A stretch of DNA of 64,000 nt from FW021-bin31 sp964647485 (GCA_964647485.1 CAZYHV010000002.1:62001-126000); one strand, 5' to 3'; positions 45,833 to 54,881 are shown, counted from the stretch's first letter. Notes: generated by a model from the letters alone, not told the origin. Translations and numbers: made by a program.

Positions 45833-46384
45833 TTAGCGATTTTTGTGAATTCCTTCATAAAATTCTTCAATCATCTTTTCATTGAAAACATCCAGGTCTT
45901 CCGGGGAGCGACTGGTTACCAGTCCCTGATCAGTTACCACTTCTTTATCCTGCCAATTGGCTCCGGCATTCAAAAGGTCGGTTTTAATAGAATAAAACGA
46001 AGTCATATTTTTCCCCTTCAACATGCCGGTTTCAATCAACAATTGTGGACCATGGCAAATAGCAGCAATAGGTTTACCATTACTCATGAATGCTTTTGCA
46101 AAATCAACAAAAAGAGAATTTCTTCTCATTCTATCCGGATTAATCACCCCTCCCGGAATCATCAGTGCATCATAAATACTTGGATCCGCTTCACTGATTC
46201 CCACATCTACATTTAAGTCAAATGACCAATTCCGATTTTTCCATCCGGTCACCTTCATTCGTGTCGATATAATATCTACTACTGCTCCCGCATTTTCCAG
46301 TGCCTTTTTGGGACTGGTTAATTCTACTTCTTCAAAACCATCTTCGGTCAAAATAGCAATCCTTTTCCCTTTTAAATTACTCAT
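45833..46384 (-). CDS. DJ-1/PfpI-family protein (YhbO-like)
   Basis: The protein is 183 residues from the ATG giving MSNLKGKRIAILTEDGFEE; the frame is open 27 codons further upstream, but that part is unlike the family. Cys110-His111 in AAICHGPQLLI is the nucleophile elbow, and the acidic partner lies in EDGFEEVEL near residue 18. Members act as stress-protective proteins, described as proteases, deglycases or chaperones depending on the study. A candidate sigma-54 promoter lies 46 bp upstream. Confidence 0.9.
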   Translation of the reverse strand: MSNLKGKRIAILTEDGFEEVELTSPKKALENAGAVVDIISTRMKVTGWKNRNWSFDLNVDVGISEADPSIYDALMIPGGVINPDRMRRNSLFVDFAKAFMSNGKPIAAICHGPQLLIETGMLKGKNMTSFYSIKTDLLNAGANWQDKEVVTDQGLVTSRSPEDLDVFNEKMIEEFYEGIHKNR

Positions 46385-46429
46385 CACTTTTATGTTTAAA
46401 ATGTTTAAAAAATAGAGATTATATAAAAG

Positions 46430-46445
46430 TTCAATTTTTATGCCA
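46430..46445 (-). promoter_or_regulatory. Candidate sigma-54 promoter of the PfpI gene
   Basis: On the minus strand TGGCATAAAAATTGAA has the -24 and -12 elements at exact spacing. The intergenic region 46385-46750 (366 bp) also carries a diverging site at 46710 and no gene. Confidence 0.6.
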
Positions 46446-46709
46446 TGGATTAATATGGTATTCAACCTGCACTTTCAAAAGTTTTCTGTTGAAGAGAATC
46501 ATTCCACTTTCACCAACCCAATATAAAATCTGAGTATATGGATCACCGAAATATTTTTTTATTATTCTTGGGTCAGAAATTTTGTAGATTTTTTTCCACA
46601 ACTTTCTTTCAAGGAGTCAAACCTTTCCCAAAGAGTAAGAAATCTCTAGGCGATATAATACGGGTATGACCAATCGGCTTACTAATATAATCCCTGTGGA
46701 AAGATAAGT

Positions 46710-46725
46710 TGGAATGAACTTTGAA
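46710..46725 (+). promoter_or_regulatory. Candidate sigma-54 promoter of the lipoprotein-FNT pair
   Basis: TGGAATGAACTTTGAA has correct GG-N10-G spacing but A instead of C after GG. The leader before the ATG at 46751 would be short, about 14 nt. Confidence 0.45.
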
Positions 46726-46750
46726 TCTTAAATTGTAAAAGATTATTATC

Positions 46751-47035
46751 ATGAAAAAGTTAGGTTCTTTAAGTATAATACTCCTTTCTTTAATCATATT
46801 CCAATCCTGTCAATCCGGTGGAAAAGGAAGTAAACAGAAAACAGATTCAGTGAATCATACCAATGACCTCATGGACAAAAAAGCCATACAAGACACACTC
46901 GAAGGACAAAACAAAAACCAAGACACGATGAGTCCACCCCCCACCAATAGTCCCAACAATGCCAGTAAGGATACCACAAATAGTATGAATCAAAATGACT
47001 TTAATAGTACAAGAGGTTCCGGGAATAAAAATTAA
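46751..47035 (+). CDS. Short low-complexity lipoprotein
   Basis: This 94-residue lipoprotein has a signal ending LIIFQSC. The mature part is hydrophilic, rich in Asn, Ser, Thr, Pro and Lys (SPPPTNSPNNASKDTT) and probably disordered. The first 40 residues match the start of the DUF4142 lipoprotein at 41981, which suggests that a copied leader was joined to a new tail or that the DUF4142 domain was lost. It lies 56 bp upstream of the FNT transporter gene, likely in one transcript. Confidence 0.65.
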   Translation: MKKLGSLSIILLSLIIFQSCQSGGKGSKQKTDSVNHTNDLMDKKAIQDTLEGQNKNQDTMSPPPTNSPNNASKDTTNSMNQNDFNSTRGSGNKN

Positions 47036-47091
47036 GATGGATATAACCGAAGGAGCAATCCTTTCACACACTCTTATTAGGTAGCAAATTC

Positions 47092-48018
47092 ATGGGCGAA
47101 AATAAAAATAAAGAAAAGAATAAGGCGCCTGCTGAAGATCAAGCCGCTTCAGGCGTTCCCAAGGAAGGTTGGGCTGTTGGGGATCGCTTTTCATGGAAAG
47201 AAATTTTATTACGAATCGTTGCTTCTGCAGATGAGGAAATTTCAGAAAGACCTCGTGGTCTATTTTTTAGTGGTCTGACAGCAGGCTTTGCCATTGTACT
47301 TACGTTGATTGGTCATGCCACCGGAAGGGCTCAGTTCCACGATAACACTTTTATGGCTGCAATTTTATACCCTATAGGATTTATTTATATTATTCTGGGT
47401 AGGTATCAACTATATACTGAAAATACTCTTCCTCCCGTAAAATTAGTACTTATGCGGCTTGCTAGTATCCCTTTACTTTTACGATTGTGGGGAATTGTGC
47501 TTTTTGCTAATCTCCTAGGAACAGCATTAGGTACTTTTGTAATGGCGCATACTCACATGTTATCCCAAGAAGTACAGAATGCTGCTATTGAATTTGTTCA
47601 ACATGCTCTTACGCTCTCCTGGTGGGATATTTTTTTTAGGGCGCTCTTTGCTGGTTGGCTGGTAGCAGGGGTGGTATGGATTAACATGGCAGCAAAAGAT
47701 ACGATCACTCGTTTTGCTTTGGTTTATTTTGTTTTTTTTACCATCGCAGCCTGTCAACTGTTTCACGTAATAACTACTGCTGCCGAAGTACTCTTCGTTG
47801 GCTTCTATGATCATTCCATCTTTGAGATAGGAAAATTGTTTACACAATTCTGGGTTCCTGTATTCTTAGGCAATACCATCGGAGGGGTATTAGTTTTTAC
47901 CTTAGTCGGATATGCCCAATCAGAACGAAAATATTTCCCGGAAGTCAGAGTACTTAATCTTCGGGAGATCGTATTCAGTTTCAAAGGAGGAGAAACCCTT
48001 AAGAAACCACCCCGGTAA
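47092..48018 (+). CDS. Formate/nitrite transporter (FNT) family protein
   Basis: This 308-residue inner-membrane channel has about six membrane segments and a charged, disordered N-terminus (GENKNKEKNKAPAEDQ). FNT features include GLFFSGLTAGFAIVLTLIGH, LYPIGFIYIILGRYQLYTENT, WVPVFLGNTIGGVLVFTLVGY and FARALFAGWLVAGVVW-like helices. FNT channels pass formate, nitrite or hydrosulfide; this long, N-terminally extended subgroup (YfdC-like) has unknown substrates. The context with stress genes fits a stress-related role. Confidence 0.82.
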   Translation: MGENKNKEKNKAPAEDQAASGVPKEGWAVGDRFSWKEILLRIVASADEEISERPRGLFFSGLTAGFAIVLTLIGHATGRAQFHDNTFMAAILYPIGFIYIILGRYQLYTENTLPPVKLVLMRLASIPLLLRLWGIVLFANLLGTALGTFVMAHTHMLSQEVQNAAIEFVQHALTLSWWDIFFRALFAGWLVAGVVWINMAAKDTITRFALVYFVFFTIAACQLFHVITTAAEVLFVGFYDHSIFEIGKLFTQFWVPVFLGNTIGGVLVFTLVGYAQSERKYFPEVRVLNLREIVFSFKGGETLKKPPR

Positions 48019-48035
48019 ATGGAATGAAAAAGGAT

Positions 48036-48051
48036 TGGAATAGAATTTGTT
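48036..48051 (+). promoter_or_regulatory. Candidate sigma-54 promoter of the ferritin gene
   Basis: TGGAATAGAATTTGTT keeps GG-N10-G spacing but is weaker (A for C after GG, T after TTG). The inferred start is about 30 nt before the ferritin ATG. Confidence 0.4.
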
Positions 48052-48092
48052 TTATATAAACAAGATTGTCAAAATAATAAAATCAATAATAA

Positions 48093-48644
48093 ATGGATAC
48101 TAAAAGGATTTCAAACTCTATTGAAAAGATCTTAAACGATCAAGTTAGAAAAGAGGCAGAAGCCGCACAGATTTTCCTTTCTTACGCGGTATGGGCAGAT
48201 AACCAAGGATATAACGGTGTAGCCAACCTTTTATTCCGGCACTCCGGCGAAGAACGAGAACATATGATGAAAGTCATTGAATACATTTTAGAAAGAGGGG
48301 GAAAAGCTGATATTACTGCTCTCGCAGCCCCTCCTAAAGACCCCAAGAACCTTCAACAATGCCTTGAAAGACTTTTTAAACACGAAGTAGATAACACTTC
48401 CTCTATTTATAAAATAGTCAATCTTGCGCAAAAGGAAAAAGACTGGTCAACCTGGAACTTCGGGCAATGGTTTGTAAAAGAACAAATCGAAGAAGAAACC
48501 CTAGTTATGGATTTACTCGATAAATTGAAGATTGCCGGCGGAGCCAGAGCTACAGATGAATCTTTACTCTATTTGGATACAAAAATAGGAGCCAATGAAG
48601 ATGAAGCCGATTTAGCAAGAGAGGCTTCTGTCAAAAACCCTTAA
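48093..48644 (+). CDS. Non-heme ferritin-like protein
   Basis: This 183-residue iron-storage or iron-oxidising four-helix protein aligns with E. coli FtnA, placing Glu21, Glu54 and His57 (SGEEREHMM) at the ferroxidase centre, with a later KEQIEEETLVMDLLDKL helix. The last 25 residues (GANEDEADLAREASVKNP) exceed the usual ferritin length and are acidic. It is likely cotranscribed with the small membrane protein 28 bp downstream. Iron sequestration fits with the surrounding stress genes. Confidence 0.88.
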   Translation: MDTKRISNSIEKILNDQVRKEAEAAQIFLSYAVWADNQGYNGVANLLFRHSGEEREHMMKVIEYILERGGKADITALAAPPKDPKNLQQCLERLFKHEVDNTSSIYKIVNLAQKEKDWSTWNFGQWFVKEQIEEETLVMDLLDKLKIAGGARATDESLLYLDTKIGANEDEADLAREASVKNP

Positions 48645-48672
48645 TATTTTATACACCTTAATCTATACTTTT

Positions 48673-48900
48673 ATGAAAACTATCGGAATTATCCTTATTG
48701 TAATTGGAATTGTTATGATCGTATTGAAAGGAATTAACTTTCAAACAGAGAAAAAGGTGGCAGATGTTGGTCCAATTGAGGTCAATAAAAAAGAAGATCA
48801 TCATATTGGATGGCCAACTTATGTGGGAGGGATTGTAATTGTAGGTGGAATTGTTTTGACAGTAGTTGGCAGCAAATCAAAAAAGAAGCAGATTAGTTAA
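48673..48900 (+). CDS. Small two-helix membrane protein
   Basis: This 75-residue protein has membrane helices at about 3-20 (IGIILIVIGIVMIVLKG) and 46-66 (IGWPTYVGGIVIVGGIVLTV), separated by a charged loop, with a positive tail KSKKKQIS. This resembles small DUF3185-like proteins in layout. It follows the ferritin gene by 28 bp. No specific function is known. Confidence 0.65.
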   Translation: MKTIGIILIVIGIVMIVLKGINFQTEKKVADVGPIEVNKKEDHHIGWPTYVGGIVIVGGIVLTVVGSKSKKKQIS

Positions 48901-48950
48901 TTCCAAAATTTATGAAATAGGGGGAAGTATCGTCAAATATGAGAAATAGG

Positions 48951-50222
48951 TTAAAACTCCCAACCAATGTCATTGCGATAATACTTATGATCAAAGCGGA
49001 CTTTTTGTGCTAAATCTCTAGATTTTTGGCAAGCTTCTTCAATGGTTTCCGCAAGTGCAGAGGCTGCCATCACTCTTCCGCCACTCGTCACTACCTGCTT
49101 TTCTTTTTCTATGGCACCGGCATAAAAAATCATCTCATTTTCTTCGGCATCGGGCACTTCAATCGTCAATCCCTTTTGATATGGACCGGGATATCCTCCC
49201 GAAACAACAATGGTAGAAACTCCTATCAAAGGATTCGTTTTGATCGTATATTTCGACAGTTGGTGGGTAGCCACTGCATTGAATAATTCTCCCAAATCAT
49301 TTTGAAGGCGAGGCATTACAATTTCCGTTTCAGGATCTCCCATTCTACAGTTGTATTCTATAACATAGGGCTCCTCTCCTACTTTTATTAATCCAAAAAA
49401 GATAAAACCGGAATAATCCAAATTTTCTTCTTGAATTCCCTTTATTGTAGGTCGAATAACTTGATCTTCTATTTTTTTCATAAAGGCATCATCGGCAAAA
49501 GGAACAGGAGAAATTGCTCCCATCCCACCCGTATTCAAACCGGTATCTCCACGCCCTATTCTTTTATAATCTTTTGCTTCCGGCAAAATAAGATAATCCT
49601 TCCCATCTGTCAATACAAAAACAGACAATTCAATTCCTTCCAAAAATTCTTCAATAACTACCTTAGTGCTCGCTTCTCCAAATTTTTCATTATGAATCAT
49701 CTGGTCAAATTCATCCAATGCTTTTTCATGGGATTCACAAATCAGGACTCCTTTTCCTGCTGCCAATCCATCTGCTTTGAGTACAATAGGCAGAGACTGA
49801 TTCCGAATAAAATCTACCCCTTTTTCAAAATTTGAGGCATCAAATTCACTATATGAAGCAGTAGGGATCTGATGCCTTTTCATAAATTTTTTCGCAAAAG
49901 CTTTACTCCCTTCTAATTGAGCGCCTGACTTTCCCGGTCCGATCACAGCTATTTCCTGTAATTGGGAATCTGATTTAAAAAAATCAACAATACCTTCTAC
50001 TAAAGGTACTTCCGGTCCCGGAATAACGACATGAATCCCTTTATCCAGGCAGATCTTTTTTATTGCTTCAAAATCAGTTACAGCGAGGGGTAAATTTACA
50101 CCACAAAGCGCCGTTCCCGCATTTCCGGGAGCGATATACAATTCATCGCAAAGTTTGCTTTGCTTTAACTTCCATGCCATTGCATGTTCTCGCCCTCCGG
50201 CACCTATTATTAAGAAATTCAT
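48951..50222 (-). CDS. purD: Phosphoribosylamine--glycine ligase
   Basis: It makes glycinamide ribonucleotide, step two of purine synthesis. The 423-residue length is standard. The ATP-grasp features are the N-terminal LIIGAGGREHAMAWKL, GPGKSGAQLEGSKAFAK, LKADGLAAGKGVLI and YNCRMGDPETE. The gene is followed on the same strand by no other purine gene; the transketolase half lies 23 bp upstream and may share its transcript. Confidence 0.96.
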   Translation of the reverse strand: MNFLIIGAGGREHAMAWKLKQSKLCDELYIAPGNAGTALCGVNLPLAVTDFEAIKKICLDKGIHVVIPGPEVPLVEGIVDFFKSDSQLQEIAVIGPGKSGAQLEGSKAFAKKFMKRHQIPTASYSEFDASNFEKGVDFIRNQSLPIVLKADGLAAGKGVLICESHEKALDEFDQMIHNEKFGEASTKVVIEEFLEGIELSVFVLTDGKDYLILPEAKDYKRIGRGDTGLNTGGMGAISPVPFADDAFMKKIEDQVIRPTIKGIQEENLDYSGFIFFGLIKVGEEPYVIEYNCRMGDPETEIVMPRLQNDLGELFNAVATHQLSKYTIKTNPLIGVSTIVVSGGYPGPYQKGLTIEVPDAEENEMIFYAGAIEKEKQVVTSGGRVMAASALAETIEEACQKSRDLAQKVRFDHKYYRNDIGWEF

Positions 50223-50245
50223 CTTTTTATACGCTGTATTTACAA

Positions 50246-51208
50246 TTAGCTATTTTTCCTGCTTATTGCTTTTTCCGCTGCTGCAACAATATCAGGGGTA
50301 TCTAACCCATATTTGGCTAATAACTCATCCGGTTTACCACTTTCACCAAAAACATCTTGCGTGCCAATAAACTCAATCGGTACAGGGCTAGCTGCGGAGG
50401 CAGTATGTGCCACTGCTTCTCCTAATCCTCCGTTGACATTATGCTCTTCACAAGTTACGGCACAACCCGTTTTGGCCAAAGAAGCTAAAATAGCTTCCGT
50501 ATCCAACGGTTTGATGGTATGTATATTCAATAATTCAACACTATAGCCTTTCTCTTCCAATATACGTCCGGCTTCAATGGCTTTCCAAACCAAATGACCA
50601 CAAGCAAAAAGTGTAATGTCTTTTCCTTCACTCAATTGCTGAGCTTTCCCTATTTCAAAAGATTGATCTTCAGGAGTGATAATCGGCCATTTCGGACGAC
50701 CAAAACGAAGATATACAGGTCCTTCAAGGTCGGCTATTGCTTTGGTAGCCGCTTTCGTTTGATTGGCATCACATGGAACAATAACGGTCATTCCTGGCAA
50801 CATTCTCATCATTCCAATATCTTCCAAAATCTGATGTGTGGCTCCATCTTCTCCTAATGTAAGACCGGCATGAGAAGCACACAATTTTACATTTTTTTGA
50901 GAATAAGCAACAGATTGTCTGATTTGATCATAAACACGACCGGTGGAGAAATTGGCAAAGGTTGTTGTAAACGGAATTTTTCCTCCAATCGTCAAACCGG
51001 CAGCAGTCCCTATCATATTAGCTTCGGAAATACCACATTGAAAAAAACGATCGGGATGTTGTTCTATAAAAGGAGCTATCTTAAGCGAGCCGGCTAAGTC
51101 GGCAGTCAAGACAACAACATTGGGATTTTCATTTCCTAATTCTTCCATACCTGCACCAAAACCATCTCTGGTCGCTTTTTTTCCAAGTACTTCAATATCT
51201 TTTAACAT
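50246..51208 (-). CDS. Transketolase C-terminal half (split transketolase subunit)
   Basis: This 320-residue protein covers only the pyrimidine-binding and C-terminal domains of transketolase: TRDGFGAGMEELG, CGISEANMIGTAAGLT, HAGLTLGEDGATHQILEDI, VYLRFGRPKWP and VTCEEHNVNGGLGEA. Many Bacteroidota encode transketolase-like enzymes as two polypeptides; the N-terminal ThDP-pyrophosphate half would be needed, but it is not next to this gene or anywhere in the window. Role: pentose phosphate carbon transfer, if the partner exists. Confidence 0.88.
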   Translation of the reverse strand: MLKDIEVLGKKATRDGFGAGMEELGNENPNVVVLTADLAGSLKIAPFIEQHPDRFFQCGISEANMIGTAAGLTIGGKIPFTTTFANFSTGRVYDQIRQSVAYSQKNVKLCASHAGLTLGEDGATHQILEDIGMMRMLPGMTVIVPCDANQTKAATKAIADLEGPVYLRFGRPKWPIITPEDQSFEIGKAQQLSEGKDITLFACGHLVWKAIEAGRILEEKGYSVELLNIHTIKPLDTEAILASLAKTGCAVTCEEHNVNGGLGEAVAHTASAASPVPIEFIGTQDVFGESGKPDELLAKYGLDTPDIVAAAEKAISRKNS

Positions 51209-51282
51209 ATTTTATTTATTAAATAATGAATAAATTTCGCACGAAGATAAAAATATCTTTTTGCTATTACAACTTCTATCTC

Positions 51283-51930
51283 TTAACCCGGCATCCTCGA
51301 GATATATTTATCCAACTGTTTGAGCTGGGTAACTACTTCTCTAGATGTGGGATTTTGTTTTTTACATAATTTATGATAATGCCTGGCACTTCTAATATCT
51401 CTACTGGAGAGATGAATAGAAGCCAACTGAAGATAAGCAGCAGCTTTACTCTCTTTATCCGGCAACCCGGCACTTACTGCTTTCTTTAAATAACTTTTGG
51501 CTTTCTTCATATTACTTTTCTGATAGGAAATATTCCCTAATTGAAAATAAGCCTGAGCCTGTACTTCTTTCATTGGCGTTCCCAGGGATACACATTTCTG
51601 CATATAGTCTTCTGCCTCATCTAAATCCTGGCGTGTACTGGCAATAATAGATCTTAAAAAATAATAGGTAGATCGAATCGGTTTATATAAAAGTCCGGGA
51701 AACTGAATCTTATCCAAAATAACTTCCGCTCCTTCCAGATCCCCTTCTTCAAGATATCCTTGAGCCAAACCTAAAGGTCCTAAAAAGAAATGAGTAAAGA
51801 TAAGCACGAGTGCAACGAAATAAAAGATCCATGCCAAACCGATACCATTCGTAAAATTGAACAGTATTCCCAAAAGCAAAATGAGAAGTCCTAAATGTAA
51901 TCGGTATTTTAAAAAAAGTTTGCGTGCCAT
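51283..51930 (-). CDS. Membrane-anchored TPR protein
   Basis: The product is 215 residues with two close N-terminal membrane helices (LGLLILLLGILFNF and LAWIFYFVALVLIFTHFF). TPR-like repeats follow at about 65-200 (EDYMQKCVSLG, VQAQAYFQLGNISYQKSNMKKAKSYLKKA, SKAAAYLQLASIHLS). Likely a scaffold facing the cytoplasm; partners are unknown. Its -7 box lies at 51967-51974. Confidence 0.75.
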   Translation of the reverse strand: MARKLFLKYRLHLGLLILLLGILFNFTNGIGLAWIFYFVALVLIFTHFFLGPLGLAQGYLEEGDLEGAEVILDKIQFPGLLYKPIRSTYYFLRSIIASTRQDLDEAEDYMQKCVSLGTPMKEVQAQAYFQLGNISYQKSNMKKAKSYLKKAVSAGLPDKESKAAAYLQLASIHLSSRDIRSARHYHKLCKKQNPTSREVVTQLKQLDKYISRMPG

Positions 51931-51966
51931 CTATGTTGAATTTCTTTTACATTTTTAAATAGTCTG

Positions 51967-51974
51967 CAAAATTA
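51967..51974 (-). promoter_or_regulatory. -7 box upstream of the TPR gene
   Basis: On the minus strand TAATTTTG followed by CAG matches TAnnTTTG, about 37 bp before the start codon. Only a TTG is seen near -33. Confidence 0.5.
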
Positions 51975-52035
51975 AGAAAAAGGAGGTATCTTTTTAACAA
52001 CTTTCAGAAATATTCAAAGGATAAAAAGAAGAAGT

Positions 52036-52914
52036 TTACTTTACATTCAACACTTTCACATCAAACAACAAAATAGTGTTGGGTTTAATTTCAGGCAAGC
52101 GCCCTACAGCGCCATAAGCCAAAGAGGAAGGAATCACTAAAGTAGCCTCTGCTCCTTTTTTCAAAAGTTTTAGTCCCGATTCCATTCCGGGAATCATCCT
52201 TCCTTTCCCCAAAGAAAAAAGGAGAGGATCGGTATGATGAAAGGAAGTATCTTGATTAGAATCAAAGATTTTTCCGGATAATGTTTTTCCCGTATACATG
52301 ATAGAAACGGTTTCTCCTTCTTTTATGTTATTGCCTTTGCCTTCCTTGTGCACGATTACATTCACTCCCTGAGTCGATATTTTTGGAGTAACGCCGATGC
52401 TGTCAATATAGTGTTGAATAATCTTTCCGTCTATCTTATTTTGCTTAGCTTCATTTTGGGACATAATAGAAGCAAATTCTTTTTTACTTTTTACATCAAG
52501 AACTTTTACAAAGTAATGCAACACATCCCCGGCTTTTACATAGGAGGGTCGGTTTCTGTTTTTCACTCCATTGACGGGAAGTTTAAATTCTGCACTATCG
52601 CCTTTGGTTAACAACGCCAATCCTTCCATCACATCATACTTTTGTCCCAGGCTTTTTTGTAGCTGAACCCACCGATAACCAATGCTTCCATGAGATGTAT
52701 TCAAAATAGTAGTATCTCCTACCACCTTTTTCAGGCTAATCTTCATATAATCACCGGGAACAATACTATCTCCGGCTTTATCTACAATAATCTTATATTG
52801 AAGTCCGCTGGGGGTCGTCTTGAACCCTTGATTATTTTGACAACCGGTAAAGGCTAAAGTGCCCATACCGGCTATCAATATAATTACATTTTTTAGCTTT
52901 AGCTGAATGCTCAT
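52036..52914 (-). CDS. FKBP-type peptidyl-prolyl isomerase lipoprotein
   Basis: This 292-residue lipoprotein (LAFTGC) helps fold envelope proteins. The C-terminal FKBP domain (about 190-292) has SIMYTGKTLSGKIFDSNQD, MIPGMESGLKLLKKGAEAT and IPSSLAYGAVGRLPEI. The N-terminal half (33-150) is a second, degenerate FKBP-like domain (GLQYKIIVDKAGDSIVPGDYMK, MEGLALLTKGDSAEFKLP). It is a tandem paralogue of the gene at 52940 and its N-terminal domain keeps a loop that the paralogue has lost. Confidence 0.9.
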   Translation of the reverse strand: MSIQLKLKNVIILIAGMGTLAFTGCQNNQGFKTTPSGLQYKIIVDKAGDSIVPGDYMKISLKKVVGDTTILNTSHGSIGYRWVQLQKSLGQKYDVMEGLALLTKGDSAEFKLPVNGVKNRNRPSYVKAGDVLHYFVKVLDVKSKKEFASIMSQNEAKQNKIDGKIIQHYIDSIGVTPKISTQGVNVIVHKEGKGNNIKEGETVSIMYTGKTLSGKIFDSNQDTSFHHTDPLLFSLGKGRMIPGMESGLKLLKKGAEATLVIPSSLAYGAVGRLPEIKPNTILLFDVKVLNVK

Positions 52915-52939
52915 TTTATTATTTTAAGAGCAGTTAGAG

Positions 52940-53764
52940 TTATTTTTGATCTTTGACATCTAACACTTTCACATCAAATAACAATACAGAATTAGGTTGA
53001 ATCTGTGGAGGACGTCCTCTTTCTCCATACGCTAATCCCGAAGGAATAACCAAAGTTGCATCTGCTCCTTTTTTCAAAAGTTTTAATCCTGATTCCATTC
53101 CGGGTATCATTCTGCCTTTTCCTACCGGAAATTCTAATGGATCAGTATGATGAAAAGAAGAATCTTGATTAGAATCGAACACCTTACCATCTAAGGTTTT
53201 ACCGGTATACATGATAGAAACGATCTGTCCTTCTTTGATAGAATCACCGTTACCTTCTTTATGAACTAAAACATTAACTCCATCGTCAGAAATTTTAGCC
53301 TTTTCACCAATACTATCAACATATTTTTGAATAATCTGTGCATCTTTCTCTTTTTGTCCTTCTTTTTCTTTAGCTAAAGCTGCCTGATATCCTTGTTGAT
53401 CTTTCACGTCTACCACCTTTACGTAAATATGAGTAGCCGGGATTTTAAATTCTGCACTATCGCCTTTCGACAAGTGAGACAAGCCTTGCATCACATCGTA
53501 TTGTCGTCCAGAACTGGGTCTTAAAGGAACCCATTGTCCCGTATCTTCTTTCATGACAGAATCATTAACTACCGTACGCACATTCACCTTCATATAACTT
53601 CCGGGGGCGACAGAATCACCTGATTGATCATTAATTATTCTGTATAGCAGTCCTGAGGATGTTGTTTTATAGCTGTGATTAGAACAGCCGGTAAAAGCAA
53701 AGAGCCCTATACCAATGCCCATCAGAAATAACAGGCTTTTCTTTCTTCTAAAATTTGTCTTCAT
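52940..53764 (-). CDS. FKBP-type peptidyl-prolyl isomerase lipoprotein
   Basis: This 274-residue lipoprotein (LFAFTGC) has the same two-domain plan as the next gene. The C-terminal domain is canonical (SIMYTGKTLDGKVFDSNQD, MIPGMESGLKLLKKGADAT, IPSGLAYGERGRPPQI) and almost identical to that of the paralogue. The N-terminal FKBP-like domain is shortened. It lies 25 bp upstream of its paralogue and 19 bp after the NrnA-type gene, suggesting one transcript. Confidence 0.9.
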   Translation of the reverse strand: MKTNFRRKKSLLFLMGIGIGLFAFTGCSNHSYKTTSSGLLYRIINDQSGDSVAPGSYMKVNVRTVVNDSVMKEDTGQWVPLRPSSGRQYDVMQGLSHLSKGDSAEFKIPATHIYVKVVDVKDQQGYQAALAKEKEGQKEKDAQIIQKYVDSIGEKAKISDDGVNVLVHKEGNGDSIKEGQIVSIMYTGKTLDGKVFDSNQDSSFHHTDPLEFPVGKGRMIPGMESGLKLLKKGADATLVIPSGLAYGERGRPPQIQPNSVLLFDVKVLDVKDQK

Positions 53765-53783
53765 TGTTTTTGATTAATGGTTA

Positions 53784-54797
53784 TTAATTATTAAATAAAT
53801 TTTTATTTTCTTTTATGGCCGTTTTGAAGCGTTTCACTGTTTTTTCCAAAGACTCTTTCGATCGTCCCCCGGCAGCATTTTTATGCCCTCCTCCTTCAAA
53901 ATATTTCTTTGCAAAAAGATTGACATCGAAATCACCTGTAGAACGAAAGGAGATACGAATTTCTCCATTTCTGTCTTTCAACAAAGCCGAGAATCGAATT
54001 CCTTTAATCGAAAGCGGTATATTCACCAGCCCCTCGGTATCACCCGTCTTTAAGTCATATTTTTTATATAAATCTCTGGGTATCGTAATGAGTGCCGTAT
54101 TATATTCATAAAACACCTCCATCTGATCTAACAGAGCCTTTCCAAGAAAGCGTAATCTGTTTTCTCCATAATTATCATATATACAGCGATGAATTTCTTC
54201 ATGGTCAAGCCCCAAATCCATTAAATCGGCCACCATTCTATGAACTCGCGAAGAGGTGGAAGGGAATCGGAAAGACCCGGTATCGGTCATGGTACCGGCA
54301 TAAATACATTTTGCCATATTCAGATTAACTTGATCGGCATCTCCTAAAGCAACCACCATCTCATAAATCATTAAAGTGGTAGAAGCTGCTGAAGGGTCAC
54401 TCCTTCCAAAGTCAAAATCTTCCTCTTGTGGATGGAGATGATGATCGATTAAAACCTTTGTTAAATTTGCTTTCTCAATAAATGGAGCAAAATTCCTTGT
54501 CCGACCAAAACTGTTGAAATCAAGACAAAATAGCAATTCCGCTTCTTTTAGAGCTTTTAACACCCGTTCTTTTTGCTTTTCAAAAATAAGCACCTCCTCA
54601 TGTCCCGGCATCCATTTTAAGAAATCGGGAAATTCATTAGGGGATACGACGCTGACCTCATGCCCCTTTCTCACCAAATAATCTTTAAGAGCTAAAGACG
54701 ATCCTATGGCATCTGCGTCAGGATTCTGATGCATGGTTATAAGCATCTTCTCCGGCGCTCCGTTTATCCTACTTTTTATCTCTGTTAATGGCTTCAT
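53784..54797 (-). CDS. nrnA: DHH-family oligoribonuclease/pAp phosphatase (NrnA-like)
   Basis: This 337-residue cytosolic phosphoesterase degrades short RNA (nanoRNA) and adenosine 3',5'-bisphosphate. The DHH motifs are TMHQNPDADAIGSSLALKD near 21-39, LFCLDFNSFGR, VLIDHHLHPQ and GTMTDTGSFRF. The DHHA1 domain shows GGGHKNAAGGRS near the C-terminus. It is the first gene of a run with two FKBP lipoproteins. Confidence 0.9.
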   Translation of the reverse strand: MKPLTEIKSRINGAPEKMLITMHQNPDADAIGSSLALKDYLVRKGHEVSVVSPNEFPDFLKWMPGHEEVLIFEKQKERVLKALKEAELLFCLDFNSFGRTRNFAPFIEKANLTKVLIDHHLHPQEEDFDFGRSDPSAASTTLMIYEMVVALGDADQVNLNMAKCIYAGTMTDTGSFRFPSTSSRVHRMVADLMDLGLDHEEIHRCIYDNYGENRLRFLGKALLDQMEVFYEYNTALITIPRDLYKKYDLKTGDTEGLVNIPLSIKGIRFSALLKDRNGEIRISFRSTGDFDVNLFAKKYFEGGGHKNAAGGRSKESLEKTVKRFKTAIKENKNLFNN

Positions 54798-54873
54798 AAA
54801 TAAAAATACAAGGGGCGAAGGTCTTTAATTTATTCTAAAAGACAAAAAATTTCAAGTTCTGGGATTCATCCAT

Positions 54874-54881
54874 TACCTTTG
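54874..54881 (+). promoter_or_regulatory. -7 box of the ndk promoter
   Basis: TACCTTTG then CGC matches TAnnTTTG. The inferred start is about 18 nt before the ndk ATG. Confidence 0.6.
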
